Source of the DNA: Oryctolagus cuniculus
Lineage: Eukaryota; Chordata; Mammalia; Lagomorpha; Leporidae
Assembly (NCBI RefSeq): GCF_964237555.1
Contig: NC_091442.1
Coordinates: 63,028,011 to 63,092,010, forward strand
Direction of reading: 5' to 3'
DNA length: 64,000 bases
Made by a program: the position numbers and the translations under genes. Shown here piece by piece: positions 12,485 to 24,554 of the stretch (position 1 is its first letter; each line of letters opens with the position of its first letter). Under the pieces are notes generated by a model. It made no database searches. It was not told the origin of the DNA and saw nothing but the letters and a program-made list of their open reading frames with translations.

Positions 12485-13250
12485 TTCATTCACTGGTTCA
12501 TTCCCCAAATGGTCACAATGGCCAGGGTTGGGCCACACCAAACCTAGGAGTCAGGAGCTTCATCCAGATATCCCACATGAGTTCAGGGGCCCAATAACTT
12601 TGACCACCTTCTGCTGCTTTCCCAAGTGCATTAGCAGGGAGCTGGATTAGAAGTAGAGCAGATGGGACTAGAACCAGGACCGGTATGGGATGCCAGCATT
12701 GCAGGTAGTGGCCTAACCCATTAAGCCACAATGGAGGTTCCTGTTCTGTTAAATATTTTCATTGAGAAATGTATGTTTCTAAGAATTCAGATCATACAAT
12801 TTATTGGTATATAAATTTTCATACCAACTTGTTGTGGTCCTCTTTATTTCTGTTGAATCAGTCATAATGTCTTCTCTTTCATTTATAAATTTATTCATTT
12901 TAGATTACTCTCTTCTTTTGCTTAGTCTAACTATATGCATGTTAGAAGGGTTCATGTCTGTATTGTTTAACACTTACCCCATGGTCATACATATAAGTGT
13001 TTGATACCCCTTAAAAACATTGCTCATTATTTAAGAATCTTGGTTAAATTGTGCTTGAATTATTCATGTCTGAGATGGTTCCTGTTGTCCCCAATATTGT
13101 GCTGTTGAAGTATATGGGTTATACTTTTCTCATATTCATAGTTCTAACTGATCTTGCTGATCAAAAATACCACGTTCAATAAGTGGTTCTGAATGTAATA
13201 TAAAAATATAATAATTTATTTTGTTGCAGGTTCTTCAAATACATCACTGA
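11111..13250 (-). pseudogene. Old L1 ORF2 fragment (minus)
   Basis: The minus frame 11871-12113 reads LIPGMQKWFYITKSISIIHH, then STDAEKAFDKIQNPF. These are conserved L1 reverse-transcriptase segments. Flanking sequence (11110-11870 and 12114-12350) continues the same strand with stops. A CSINE interrupts at 12356-12740. The right boundary is uncertain. It overlaps in ORF2 content with the plus fragment on its left, so two insertions are more likely than one inverted copy. Confidence 0.78.
12356..12740 (-). mobile_element. CSINE with expanded (GA)n tract
   Basis: AAAGATTTATTTGAAAAGCAGAG leads into a purine tract stretched to about 100 bp, including (GA)n at 12445-12481. The body and a head ending ATTAAGCCACAATGG follow. 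The expanded tract makes it longer than most copies. Confidence 0.9.
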
Positions 13251-13308
13251 ACAAAAGAATGTTCTTTCTTTCTTTGAGTTTACTGTTTACTGTAGAGAAA
13301 CAAATTGT

Positions 13309-13652
13309 AGGGGCCAGCATTGTAGTATAGCAGGAAAAGCTGCCTCCTTAAAACAATGATGGCATCCCACATGGTGCCAGTTTGAGCACAGCTGCTCCAT
13401 TTCCAGTTCAGCTCCCTGCCAATGCAGCAGTGAAAGCAGCAGAGAATGATCCAAGTACATGAGTCCCTGCACACACGTAGGAGACCCAGATGAAGCTCCT
13501 GGCTCCAGCATTCAGTCTGGACCAGCCGAGGCCATTGCAGCCATTTGGAAAGTGAAAAATAGGATGAAAGATTCTCTCCTCCTCCTCCCCCTTCTCCTCC
13601 TTCTCTTCCTCTGTAACTCTTTCAAATAAATAAATATATTTTTAAAAAGAAA
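13309..13652 (+). mobile_element. CSINE, diverged
   Basis: The head GGGGCCAGCATTGTAGTATAG, body GAGTCCCTGCACACACGTAG, (CTCCTCC)n tract and TTTCAAATAAATAAATAT tail are in plus order. Confidence 0.88.
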
Positions 13653-13659
13653 TAACTCT

Positions 13660-15645
13660 TAAACAATTTTTAGATACTCAAATTGATAAATGTTATTTTT
13701 AAAAAGTGGCACTGAATGAGGAGAAAGTGGATGATCACAGGACTAGAAATTGTTGATATTTTACTACAGTGGCCAAGAAAACCTTCTTGAGTAAAATAAC
13801 CTTCACAGTCATGAAGGCATGTGTATATGGGGAGCAGAGACTGGTCGTGAGCCATACTTTTATTTATATCAGTATTCAAACTCTTTAAAATAATAATCTA
13901 GATAGTGAATACTTTAGGTGTGGTAAGCCATGAAGTCTGTTCAACTTTTCATGGCAGGACAAAACTAATCATACATATTATACAGACAAACAAGTGTGAC
14001 TGTGGCTGAATAAACTTTACACATACAGACAGTGGACTGGATATGACCCATGACCCATCATTTGTTGACACCTGATTTATTAAGATAATGTTCCAGAAAA
14101 AGGCAACAGCAACTGCGAGAACCCAGAAAATGTAGCATCCTTGACAAATTTGAAAAGGAGCAAGCAATCCATTGTAAATTAAATTGAATGAAAATTGATA
14201 AACAGTTGTTGAATTATAATACAGTACCAAACCTTATAGTATTATCAGGATATGGGGGCTTTAGAAAAGTGGATTGATTTAATCTTATTGACATTTTTAA
14301 AAGAACAACTCAGCATCTCATTTCAAGAAGAGATAAATAGTGATTAAAGAGCAAAATTGAAAGCAGACTAATATTTTATGTAAGAAATTATGGTTATTTG
14401 CTTTGGAGTGGTGGTATAAGAAAAGGTCAGGAATGGACAAATTCCACTTGTATTTCAAAGATGGGTGCACAGAATTTCTCCATTTCTTGAATATTATGGA
14501 TTAGAAAGTGAATAGTCAGATATTGCAGAATTTAAGTGTCAAAGGCTTTAAATTTTCCTTTTATTATAAAACATAAGAAATCATTAGCAGTAGGAATTCA
14601 TTCAATACCCTTTAAAATGAAAATGACTTCAAAAAAGAAAATTCATGTTTATATCTAAGAGTTATAGTTCTATACCATTTAGAATTCAAAATATCCCACC
14701 CAAAGGGAGGAAAATATATACTCTGTAACGAAGAAACCTGAAATAGGAGGAATCACTGTAATAAACAAATTAATTTATTTCTATTTTAGTTTTATATTTT
14801 GACTGTGAAAATTGCAATATATATGTATATATATATACATATATAGTTTGCTAATAAAGTGGAAAGTTCATTCTGTAAAGTAATTATGCTGTTGGTAGAA
14901 GGATGGGAGTAGAGGGTATTCAAATACGAGGTGGGAAAGTTTGACCCTTTAGGTCTATATTGCCTGAAAGTTCACAAGTTAAGTCAAACAATACCCAAAA
15001 TCCATTGTATGTATTTGATCCCAAGAATATTTAGATATGCGGTAATCAATATGCTTTATTTCCTAAGGAGTAACCTGGACATGGGAAGGTTCTGTAGATA
15101 TAGATTTAAAGGGGATATTTCAAACAAAAGCAACTCACTCAGATATTTACACTTCAGTGTGCCAGACGTATTTTACCAGTCAGTTCTATATGATAGCGCA
15201 TTCATTACTTGATGTCCAGAGCCTTGATTTCAACACATATAGTATCTTGAGTTCAACTAGTGATTATGTTTTATTAGTTTAATATCTTTCCTTAATATCT
15301 TGAAATGTTGTGTGGTTTAGCAAAAATTAAGGGGACTAGTGTAAACCTTTTAAGAATGTAACCAGCTCAATTATTAGATTTAAAAAGCAAAATTGGGGTT
15401 GCATTTTTTGACTTCTAATCATACATAATTGCATATGATCTATTTATCATCTGTCTGTTGATACATCTATCCATTCATGCATCTGTCTACTCATATTTCA
15501 AATCTTTATCTTCCCTTCAAAAACAGAATTTTACAATAATTAACAAAATATCTAGCAAAATATTGGGAATTTAATTTTGAAAACAGTGTAGGTTTACATA
15601 CATATATGACTATAATGACCATAATAGATTCAAAATAATCTGCAG
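13660..15645. other. Unassigned AT-rich sequence
   Basis: I recognise no repeat family, RNA or gene. A self-complementary TATATGTATATATATATACATATATA block sits near 14818-14845. Short open frames here lack domains. Confidence 0.45.
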
Positions 15646-15650
15646 ATCTG

Positions 15651-15798
15651 CAGGCCTGTATTCCAATGCCTCAGGGGAGAAACAACATCACTGCAGAGAG
15701 ACAAGGGAAAGCCAGCCACGTGCGGATTTTCCTCAGAATTCGCAATACCTTACATTTGAAGAAAACTAACCTCTACGTGGGTCCAAATCTGTTTCAGG
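15651..15798 (+). other. Exon-like open block, speculative
   Basis: A 148-bp block of ordinary base composition lies between CTGCAG and CAG|GTAATA, so it has possible splice acceptor and donor signals. The frame starting at the first base is open throughout (49 codons, including ITAERQGKASHVRIFLRIRN), while the other two plus frames are closed. The acceptor lacks a good pyrimidine tract and I recognise no protein. It may equally be a conserved non-coding piece or chance. Confidence 0.2.
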
Positions 15799-15799
15799 T

Positions 15800-17176
15800 A
15801 ATATACTTATGTTTAGAATTATAACAGTGTCCTGCCATAGATGATTAATATGGAAAATAATGTATATTAATTTCTCAAGAAACTTGTATTCTCTTCATCC
15901 CCATTTTATACTGTTTAGATGTGTCACATGCCCTCATTGCATGATTTATTAATGATAAAGATACAGGTTCACTTTCTATATTTTGAACAATAAAAGACTA
16001 ATATTTTATCAGTATTAATACTATTACTACTAATATACTAAAAATACTAATAATATTTAGTATTTTTTCAGAGAAGTGAACAAATATATATTTTGAATCA
16101 CATGTATATCTAGCAAAGTTAACATACTAAAAGCTAGAAAGGAAACACAAAGTCAGAACTGTCTGGTAGGTAGTAGTCGTCTCTAACCTAGGGAGGGAAA
16201 TACGATTGGAAAAGGAACAAGGAAAAAATTTTAAAACGATACTTCCACTAGACTTCATGAATCTCTCTGATGTAAATATGTTAAAATCTTGGCATTTGTT
16301 AATCAATATGTAGTAAGACATTTTTATCTGTATTTATAAAAAGTTCGAACAATGAAAAACAGATATTGCTTTTAAATAATAATAATATTCATCTATTAAG
16401 TGCCTACTGTATGAATACATCAGGCAAAATTTTAAGTATTTATGTATTTGCCATTTTTAATCCTAACCTACAGTAATTAGCCCCATTTTACTGAGTTCTC
16501 AAATTACAATTGAGTTCTGAATTTTACAATTCAGTGGGTGTGCATTCATTTCCAGAGTTTCTATGTGAATTCTTTCTATAACTCAGAGACATTTTCTTTT
16601 TGGTGTGACTTGTGTTTTAGTTCTTTCCACTCTCTGTATCACTTTGAACATATTTTTAAAAGATGAATTTTTCTAGCATGTCTTCTATCCAGGCTTTCTG
16701 AGGGACAGCTTCTACCACTCATCTTTTTCTACTTGTCTTTATTTTATTCTGCATATGGATCATATTTTTCTGTTTATTTCCAGCTCATAGTTTTTGTTTG
16801 GCCACCAGGCATTTCAAATAACACAAAAAGCCAACTATGAGAATGGGTTTCTCCTTCCTCCTCAGTATTTGTTGTAGCTTATTATAGCACTTGTTGTTTC
16901 TTGTCTGTGGACTTTTCTAGACTAATTCAGTAAGTCTGCCTCTTTATCAGCTGTGATAACTGAAGTCCCAGCTGACTGGTCAGCTATTTACGGGACATTA
17001 ATTTCCTAAATATCTGAAACTAATAAGTCTCCCAAACTTTGCAAAGGAGCTCTTTGTAAGTATCCAGGCTCTGTTCAGCACTTATCTAGGCAGTTTTCAA
17101 CTTTCCTTAGCCTTTCCTTCCCTATTCCTTCCTGGACACTCACAGTCAGTCAGAGGTGAGAGCATAAGACCTATTT
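15800..17176. other. Unassigned sequence, possibly an old repeat at 16650-17170
   Basis: 15800-16600 is plain AT-rich DNA. 16650-17170 and its apparent continuation past the CSINE at 17550-17920 have higher GC and look like an old interspersed element split by the SINE, but I cannot name the family. Confidence 0.35.
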
Positions 17177-17177
17177 T

Positions 17178-17545
17178 AAGGTTTTATTTTTTTAATTTGT
17201 TTATTTGAAAAGTAGAACGAGAGAGAGAGAGAGAAACAGAGACAGAGACAGAAGAGAGAGAGAAGGACAGAGATAGAGATGGGAGGAGAAGACATCTTCC
17301 ACACACAGATGCATGCAGCAGCTGGGACTGGGCCAGGCTCAAGCCAGGAACCAGGAACTTTGTGTAAGATCCTCACATAAGTGGCAGGGGCCCAGTTACT
17401 TGAGCCATCATCTGCTGCCTCCCAAGGTGACCATTACCAGGAAGCCAGATCAGAAGCGGAGGTGGGACTTGACTCCAGGCACCCTGATGTGGGATGTGGG
17501 TGTACTAAGTAGTGGCTTGAAATGCTGTGCCACACTGTTCATGCC
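17178..17545 (-). mobile_element. CSINE, diverged
   Basis: It begins with a T-rich tail, a long (GAGAGACAGA)n tract, CAGCTGGGACTGGGCCAGGC and AAGCCAGGAACCAGGAAC, followed by a worn head to GTGCCACACTGTTCATGCC. Confidence 0.86.
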
Positions 17546-17549
17546 TGCC

Positions 17550-18775
17550 CAGACCTTCAAAGTGCGTCTTGGCCTTGTGCACAGCTATGCACAGCTGTGC
17601 ATCCCTGCAGATACCCAGGATGTTGTTGGAACTTCTCAAAATCCCTGTGGAAACCTCTTTCCTTTAGAACATTTTTGTTTTATATATCATTTGTTCTGAC
17701 TCTTATCAATCATATCCAACTCTTGTGATGCTGAAACACTCAACAAGCATCCTCCATCCCATATCCCTGAGACATGTTCAATTCTAGACAGTTAAGACAA
17801 GGCTTCCAGGGAACCACCAGACAGGTCAAACAGAGATGTTCGTGAACAAGATCCTTGCTCCTCTTTACGGTGCCAAGAGTGAGAGATGTTACAAGGCTCT
17901 CTTTAAGGTTAATGTATTAAAAAATGTGTTTGTACACTAGTACATAGTTGGTTTACATATTCTTTGTTGGTAAAAATGTGATTGTCTTTTGAGACACAGC
18001 ATGTTTTGGACAGTCTTGTATTTATAACAGATGTTTTAATTTGTATAAACAAGTTTATCCAACCTACAAATACTCTGGCTGATTTCTCAAATTTTGGTAA
18101 TCATATTGTGTTTCTCTTGTCTCTGCAACAAGAAACTCCATCAACATTCCTCAAGTAATACAGGCCACTATTTCTATAAATACTTTCAATATTCTAGCTT
18201 TTATTAACTGCTGTCATCTGCCATCATCTTTGCTTTTTCTACATTTTCAGCTGACATACGTGTTAGTGACCAAGATGAGCGCTGTGCAAGTATATACATG
18301 TCATTATGTCTTAAAGAGATTCTGATGTAAAACATGCATAGACATTTTCTAAATTATTTACAAAAACTTTTCTACAATGAACTTTTAATTAAAATTTTTC
18401 ATATAATTACTTAGAATAATGTAACTGTTAGATAACAATGATATTTAAAATTGTATTTTATTGAAAAACTGTGCTCACAAAAACAACTACTTTAGACAAA
18501 TTAAAAAATGTATACAAATGCAATGAGTCAGCAAATGAAGTAACACTTGACCGAAAAACAAGAGATCAGTTTTTAGCAGGAAAAGGCAGCAAAAATTTTG
18601 GAATGTTATTTCAACTTATAGTGATTTTTATGAATTTGATGCTGAATAAATTTTTATTCATAATTAATTGATCAAAACATGCAACCAGCCAGAATCCTTT
18701 TAATGAAAAGATTGAAGAATAAAAATAAGGTTTATCTGTTAAACTTTTTGTGTCAAAATTCAAATCTGAAATAAT
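17550..18775. other. Unassigned sequence
   Basis: 17550-17920 may continue an old element from left of the CSINE. The rest is AT-rich with no gene signature. The 66-codon frame 18471-18671 shows no motif. Confidence 0.35.
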
Positions 18776-18779
18776 CCCT

Positions 18780-19010
18780 TTTAGGAAAATAAATGTTCAG
18801 CTTTCTAGAAACATATAAGACTGTCTTCCAAAGTGGCTATACTAGTTTGCATTCTGACAGCAATAAATGACAATTTCCGTTGCTCTAAGTATTCACCAGC
18901 ATTTGGATCTGTCAGTTTTATAGAATTCAGTCATTTCACTAGGTATATATTAGCATCTCATGACTATTTTAATTAACAATTCTTTCATCACATACTTTTT
19001 GACTGTAAAA
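18780..19010 (-). mobile_element. Old L1 3'-end fragment
   Basis: CTGTCTTCCAAAGTGGCTATACTAG and CATTCTGACAGCAATAAATGA are antisense forms of the common end of L1 ORF2/3' UTR. The fragment is short and diverged. Confidence 0.68.
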
Positions 19011-19827
19011 TAATAATTTGGGCTTAGCATGATCATCCCATTTAATTCATGCTCAGTGAGAAATAACAAGATAGTCCTAGATTTAAAAAAATACATTTAT
19101 AATAAATCATTGAGGTAATAAAATTGAGCAAGAGTTCATTATGTAACTCAATATGAACATGTAGCATATAATTTGGAATCAACATTAAATATTCAAGATT
19201 TATATGCCTTATGTTTTTTATGTGCTAGTAAATATTTTGATGTAACTGAATAACTTGCAGAATGAGATAGTTGTCACATCTTTCAGTTTTTTTTTTTAAC
19301 TTTTATTTAATGAATATAAATTTCCAAAGTACAGAATATTCATTACAATGGCTTCCCCCACCTATAACTTCCCTCCCACCCACAACCCTCCCCTTTCCTG
19401 CTCCCTCTCCCCTTCCATTCACATCAAGATTCATTTTCAATTCTCTTTATATACAGAAGGTCAGTTTAGCATATATTAAGTAAAGGTTTCAACAGTTTGC
19501 ACCCACAGAAACACAAAGTGAAAAATACTGTTTGAGTACTACTTACAGCATTCAATCACAATGTACAGCACATTAAGGACAGAGATCCTACATGAGGACA
19601 TTGACTCCTGTTGTTGAATTAACAAATTGACACTCTTGTTTATGGCTTCAGTAATCACCCTAGGCTCTTGTCATGAGACGCCAAGGCTATGGAAGCCTTT
19701 TGAGTTCCCCGACTCTGATCTTATTTAGACAAGGTCGTAGTCAAAGTGGAAGTTCTCTCCTCCCTTCAGAGAAAGGTACCTCCTTCTTTGAGGACCTGTT
19801 CTTTCCACTGGGATCTCACTCAGAGAT

Positions 19828-20128
19828 TTTTTTTTTTTTTTTTGGCAGGCAGAGTGGACAGTGAGAGAGAGAGACAGAGAGAAAGGTCTTCCTTTTGCCG
19901 TTGGTTCACCCTCCAATGGCCGCTGCAGCCGGCCCACCACGCTGATCTGATGGCAGGAGCCAGGTGCTTATGCTGGTCTCCCATGGGGTGCAGGGCCCAA
20001 GGACTTGGGCCATCCTCCACTGCACTCCCAGGCCACAGCAGAGAGCTGGCCTGGAAGAGGGGCAACTGGGATAGAATCCGGAGCCCTGACCGGGACCAAA
20101 ACTAAGCCTAGTGAGCCGCGGTGCCGGC
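19828..20128 (-). mobile_element. Young CSINE nested in L1, B box missing
   Basis: The 7-bp word CAGAGAT flanks the copy (19821-19827 and 20129-20135), and the L1 sequence resumes exactly after it. Compared with the copy at 38168-38519, the segment between GACCGGGAC and TAAGCCTAGTGAGCC is missing, removing the B-box region of the tRNA-like promoter. It should therefore be poorly transcribed by Pol III. Confidence 0.93.
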
Positions 20129-20584
20129 CAGAGATCTTTCATTTAGGTCATTTTTTTTTTTCCAGAGTGTCTTGGCTTTCCATGCCTGAAACACTCTCAT
20201 GGGCTTTTCAGCTGGATCTGCATGCCTTAAGGGCTGATTCTGAGTCCAGAGTGCTGTTTAGGACATCCGCCATTCTATGAGTCTGCTGTGTATCTCGCTT
20301 CCCATGTTGGATCGTTGTCTCCCTTTTTTATTCTATCGGTTAGTATTTGCAGACACTAGTCTTGTTTATGTGATCCCTTTGACTCTTAGTCCTATTATTA
20401 TGATCAATTGTGAACAGAAATTGATCACTTGGACTAGTGAGATGGTATTGGTACATGCCACCTTGATGGGATTGAATTGGAATCCCCTGGTATGTTTCTA
20501 ACTCTACCGTTTGAGGTAAGTCAGCTTGAGCATGTCCCAAATTGTACATCTCTTCCTTCTCTTATTCCTACTCTTATGTTTAAC

Positions 20585-21120
20585 AGTGATCACTTTTCAG
20601 TTAAGTTTCAACACTTAAGAATAACTGTGTACTGATTACAGAATTCAGCCAAAAGTATTAAGTAGAACAAACAAAAAAATAATACTAAGAGGGATTATGT
20701 TTTGAGTTGTTCATCAATAGTCAGGACAAGGGCTGATCAAGTCACCATTTCTCATAGTGTTCATTTCACTTTAACAGGTTTCCTTTTTGGTGCTTGTTTA
20801 GTTGTCACCGATCAGTGAGAACACATGATATTTGTCCTTTTATGGAATGGCTTATTTCACTCAGCATAATGTTTTCCAGATTCCTAACAGGGATTACTTT
20901 TCAGTTAAAATTTAAACACCTAAGAATAATTCTGTGTTAATTACAGAGTTCAACCAATAGTACTAGAACAAAAAAATACTAAAATGGATAAAGTATTACA
21001 TTGTACATCAACGGTCAGGACAAGAGCTGATCAAGTCACTGTTTCTCGTAGTGTCCATTTCACTTCAACAGGTTTCCCCTTTGGTGCTCAGTTAGTTATC
21101 GCTGATCAGGGATTACCTGA
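20585..21120. repeat. Tandem duplication within L1 3' UTR
   Basis: Unit one runs from about 20585 to 20883 and unit two from 20884 to 21120. They share TTTTCAGTT, a TTAATTACAGA-like word, TCAGGACAAG and TTTCACTT.AACAGG. Such internal repeats are a property of the source L1 rather than of this locus, because 52561-52598 begins the same unit. Confidence 0.72.
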
Positions 21121-21125
21121 AAAAG

Positions 21126-21980
21126 ATAAAAATTCAGTCAACAGAATTGCCAGCTCTTTTACAGACACTGAGAGCAATTTCTAAAACTTGAAAGAAAATT
21201 TTACTTTATTAAATTTACTTCAAATTGCATCACATTTAAAGAAATTGATTCAAATCATCGTATTCAATGTCAACTTGCATTATATACAGCTTGGTTTGGA
21301 ACATTTAAAATTTTAGTTAAAATATGAATATTTTTATGTTAAAATATGGCATTGTCAGTCACTAGTTACTGTTTTCATTTGAAAACACATTTTTCTGGCT
21401 GCAAATGATGATCTCACAGGCTTATTTACCCGATATTCATATATACTTAAATGTATTGATATTTAGATCTGAGGAAATATGCTTTGTGTTGTGTATATGT
21501 TTATAGTTGATGAAAAGAAAACAAATCTCTTTAGCCATTAATGATTACATATACTAATCACTGCCATTTTTTCACATATTTTAGTAGTACAAAAATACAT
21601 AGTGTTCCATTTTATATTTATGTGATACTGTTTTTCAAAATAATTATGCTCTATTTCGTTTCATAAAAATTATATAGAAACGAAAAATGCTGAAATGGTT
21701 ATCTGTGAGCTATAGGTAGAAACATCATAAAGAGTAGTCAAAACTTATTCTGAATTTTTAGTGTTCTTGTTAACAGAAATAACAGTTGAGCTTATTGGGT
21801 AGGTGTTCCATGAAAATGTTTTGTGACTCCCATATCATGTGTTAGAAGTAAACAGAAGAATCAACTAAAGAAATAAGAACAATGTAAAAACACTACTGCC
21901 TAAATGTAAAAACATAAGCGATGAAATCTCCCACTCTAGTACTATACAATGCTCAATGATTTTCTAATTCAGCCAAATGT
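21126..21980. other. Unassigned AT-rich sequence
   Basis: No recognisable repeat, RNA or coding signal. The first ~60 bp may still belong to the L1 at the left. Confidence 0.45.
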
Positions 21981-21982
21981 TT

Positions 21983-22303
21983 CTTTGGCTGGCATTGTGG
22001 CTTTATGGGTAAGTTGCCACTTGTAACACCATCATTCATTCCATTTGGGCACTGGTTTTGAGTCCTGGCCATTGAACCTCTGATTTAGGTCCAGGTTAAT
22101 GTGAAAGCAGCAGAAAATGGTTCAAGTGCTTTGTCCCCTATATCCACATGGGAGACCCGGATGAAGCTCCTGGCTTAAGCCTGGCCCAGTCCTTACTGTT
22201 GTGCCCATTTGGGGAGTGAACCAGCGGGATGAAAGATTGCTATTTCTATCTCTTCCACTCTCTCTCTGTAACTCTGCCTTGCAAATAAATAAACTAAATC
22301 AAC
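21983..22303 (+). mobile_element. CSINE, diverged
   Basis: The head TTGGCTGGCATTGTGGC, body CCACATGGGAGACCCGGATG, TCTCTTCCACTCTCTCTC tract and CTTGCAAATAAATAAAC tail are in plus order. Confidence 0.88.
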
Positions 22304-22869
22304 AAAAAAATGCAGTGATATTTGCACAACTGTAAAAAAAAAAAATAAAGGACTATCTGGTTTCAAGGACATCAAGCTGCACCTCAACCCCAAATACATC
22401 TCCCCACCAAGGACTAAGCTGTCTGATATTCTTTTATTCTGCACCCTCTTTTAGAATTCTGAAGCATTTTAGTTGTGAAGAGTATTTCTTTGGGAAGTAT
22501 ACAGGATGGTACTGATAATCTATTAAGCACGTTTTATCTACTACAACATGAGCCTCAAGAAAATGGAATGATTCTTCATTAAGCATTAATTTGGTATTTT
22601 CTAGTTTTAGCAGCTAAAATTTATTTGTAATCTGCAAATTCAGTACCCCCAGATATTTCAAAATCACTTGCAGACATGTGCAAGGCAACACAAAATTTGT
22701 GTCTTCAACATATATATACTCACCAAGGATCAAACAGGGCAATACTCTGTCTGCTCATTTAAGCTTCCATATTAAGAAAAAGACATGTCTTTTTTATTTA
22801 ACTTAGTGCCATATTTTTTCACAACTTTATGCTTTTTTTTTATATTTTACTGCTTAAAATGGCCTCAAA

Positions 22870-23310
22870 CAGGGGTCAGTGTTATGAGGGGACAGGTTAA
22901 TTTCCACTTGCAAGGCCTAGCAGCCCATATCAGAGTACCAGGAGTCCTGGATACTCTGCTTCAGTGCAGCTCCTTGCTAATGCACCTGGCGAAGCAGTGG
23001 ATAATGGCCCAAGTACTTGGGTTCCTGCCACCCGTGTGGAGAGCCCAGATGTAGTTCAAGGCCCCTGGTATGGCCTTGCCCAGACCTTGACTAGTGTGGC
23101 TGTTTACTGGAATCAGCCAGTGAATGAAGGAATCTCTCCCCTTCCTTCCCTCAGTCTCTCCCTCCCTCCCTCCCTCCCTCCCTTCCTCCTTCTCTCTCTC
23201 TCTTTCTCTCCCCTACACACACACACACACACACACACACATGCACACAACTTCACTCTGTCTTTAAAATACATGAATGGATGAACAAATAAATAAATAT
23301 CAAAGTATTT
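22870..23310 (+). mobile_element. CSINE with expanded pyrimidine tract and (CA)n
   Basis: The body can be followed from AGCAGCCCATATCAGAG through GTTCCTGCCACCCGTGTGG to GTGAATGAAGGAATC. The tract then expands to (CCCT)n and (CA)n before AAATAAATAAATATC. The head is badly worn. Confidence 0.78.
23160..23250. repeat. (CTCC)n-(TC)n-(CA)n compound microsatellite
   Basis: About 50 bp of CCCT/CTCT repeats pass into about 14 CA units. It arose inside a CSINE pyrimidine tract and is likely length-variable. Confidence 0.9.
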
Positions 23311-23634
23311 TTTAAATGACCTCACACACATGCTGATATGCTGACTAGTCCTCAGCAGCAAAGGAGGGCTGCAGCGTACTCTCTGGAGAAATGGCACGTG
23401 CTAGATAGTCTTTGTTCAGGCAAGAGTTATGGAACTGTTGGTAATGGGCTCCATGTAAATGAATTCCTATGTTGTGTAATCAGAAAAAGAGGGAAGCTAT
23501 TAAATGACCTTTATGTACAGTCACTTGTAAAATCAAATGTATATTATGAATCTACCAATAAGATACAAAAGAGGTTATGTTTGTGGTTTTGTGATAGAGA
23601 AATGTATAATATGACCGAATCATTAATTAAAACA

Positions 23635-23677
23635 ACCATGAGATTCTAATCCGTAACCATGAGATTCTAATCCGTAC
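23635..23677. repeat. 21-bp tandem duplication
   Basis: The word CCATGAGATTCTAATCCGTA occurs twice in direct succession. It sits at the left edge of an old L1 fragment. Confidence 0.85.
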
Positions 23678-23679
23678 CT

Positions 23680-24550
23680 AGGAGAACTGCTAAATTCTAA
23701 AATATTAACAACCGCATATGCTGGCGAGGACATGGAGCAACAGGAATTTTCATTTCTTGGTAATGTGGATGCAAAATGATATAGCCACTTTGGAAGACAG
23801 TTTGGCAATTTCTTAGAAAGCTAAATATATTTTGCCAAATGACCAAGCAGTCACCCTCCCTTTGTATTTATTTACCCAACTGAGTTGAAATCTGAGACTT
23901 ACACTAAATCTGCACATGAATACTCATAGCAACTTTACTCATAATTGCCAATTCTTGGAAGCAGTTATGTTTTTCTTGACTTTATGGATAAAGAAATTGT
24001 GGTGCCTCATATGATGGAATATTATTTACTGACAAAAAGGAATGATCTATCATGCCCTAAAAGACATGGAAGAAGTTTAAGTGAATGTTACTAATGAAAG
24101 AAGCTGATCTGAAAACACTAAGTACTGTGTGACGTCAACTGTGTGATATACTCGAAAGGCAAAATTACGGAACCAGTGAAATTTTCAGTGGTAGCCAGAA
24201 TAGATAAACAATAGAGAATTTTTAGAGAAGTGAAAATGTTCTGTATACCTTAATGGTAGATACATGTCATTAGACATTTATCCAAACCCTTAAAATGTGC
24301 AACACCAAAAGTGAATTCTAATGCAGCTGTAGACATACTGGGACACTCTGTAGTGTACTCATTTCCCTGTAAACCTGAAACAGGAAAATACATCACATGT
24401 CAGCTTGTAAAAAATAAGAAAGGGAATAGGAGAGGAGGGGGAAGAAGGGTGGGGACGTGGGCAGGAGAGAGGGTAGGGTGGAAAGTATCACTGTGTTCCT
24501 GAATCAGTATATATGAAACACATGAAATCTATATACCTTAAATGAAATTT
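23680..24550 (+). mobile_element. Old L1 ORF2 end and 3' UTR
   Basis: 23700-24130 is a decayed L1 ORF2 C-terminal end (TGCTGGCGAGGACATGGAGC, AGCAACTTTACTCATAATTGCC, GATGGAATATTATTTACTGA). A G-rich 3' UTR at 24420-24480 and a terminal AT-rich end follow. It is non-functional. Confidence 0.78.
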
Positions 24551-24554
24551 TAGA

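Larger units (their letters stand above)
19291..21125 (-). mobile_element. L1 3' UTR (rabbit-type), minus, with tandem duplication
   Basis: It begins at the left with poly(T), TTTTATTTAATGAATATAAATT and the C-rich complement of the G-rich 3' UTR. It shares long blocks with the L1s at 51569-52601 and 56491-57627. Two diverged copies of a ~240-300-bp unit (starting near 20585 and 20884, each with a GATCA...TTTTCAGTT start and AGGACAAG.GCTGATCAAGTCAC) lie at its 5' side. A CSINE splits it at 19828-20128. No ORF2 is retained and no clear target duplication was found. Confidence 0.87.

Noticed and set aside
10565..13250. Opposite-strand L1 fragments as one twin-primed insertion
   Set aside because: Both fragments cover the same reverse-transcriptase region, so they cannot be adjoining halves of a single copy.
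14815..14846. Self-complementary TATATG/CATATA block as a structured RNA or origin
   Set aside because: Alternating AT sequence is trivially palindromic, and nothing nearby supports a function.
20585..21120. Regular repeats that could suggest a satellite or CRISPR-like array
   Set aside because: Only two diverged units occur, and they belong to the L1 3' UTR. This is vertebrate DNA and CRISPR is not expected.
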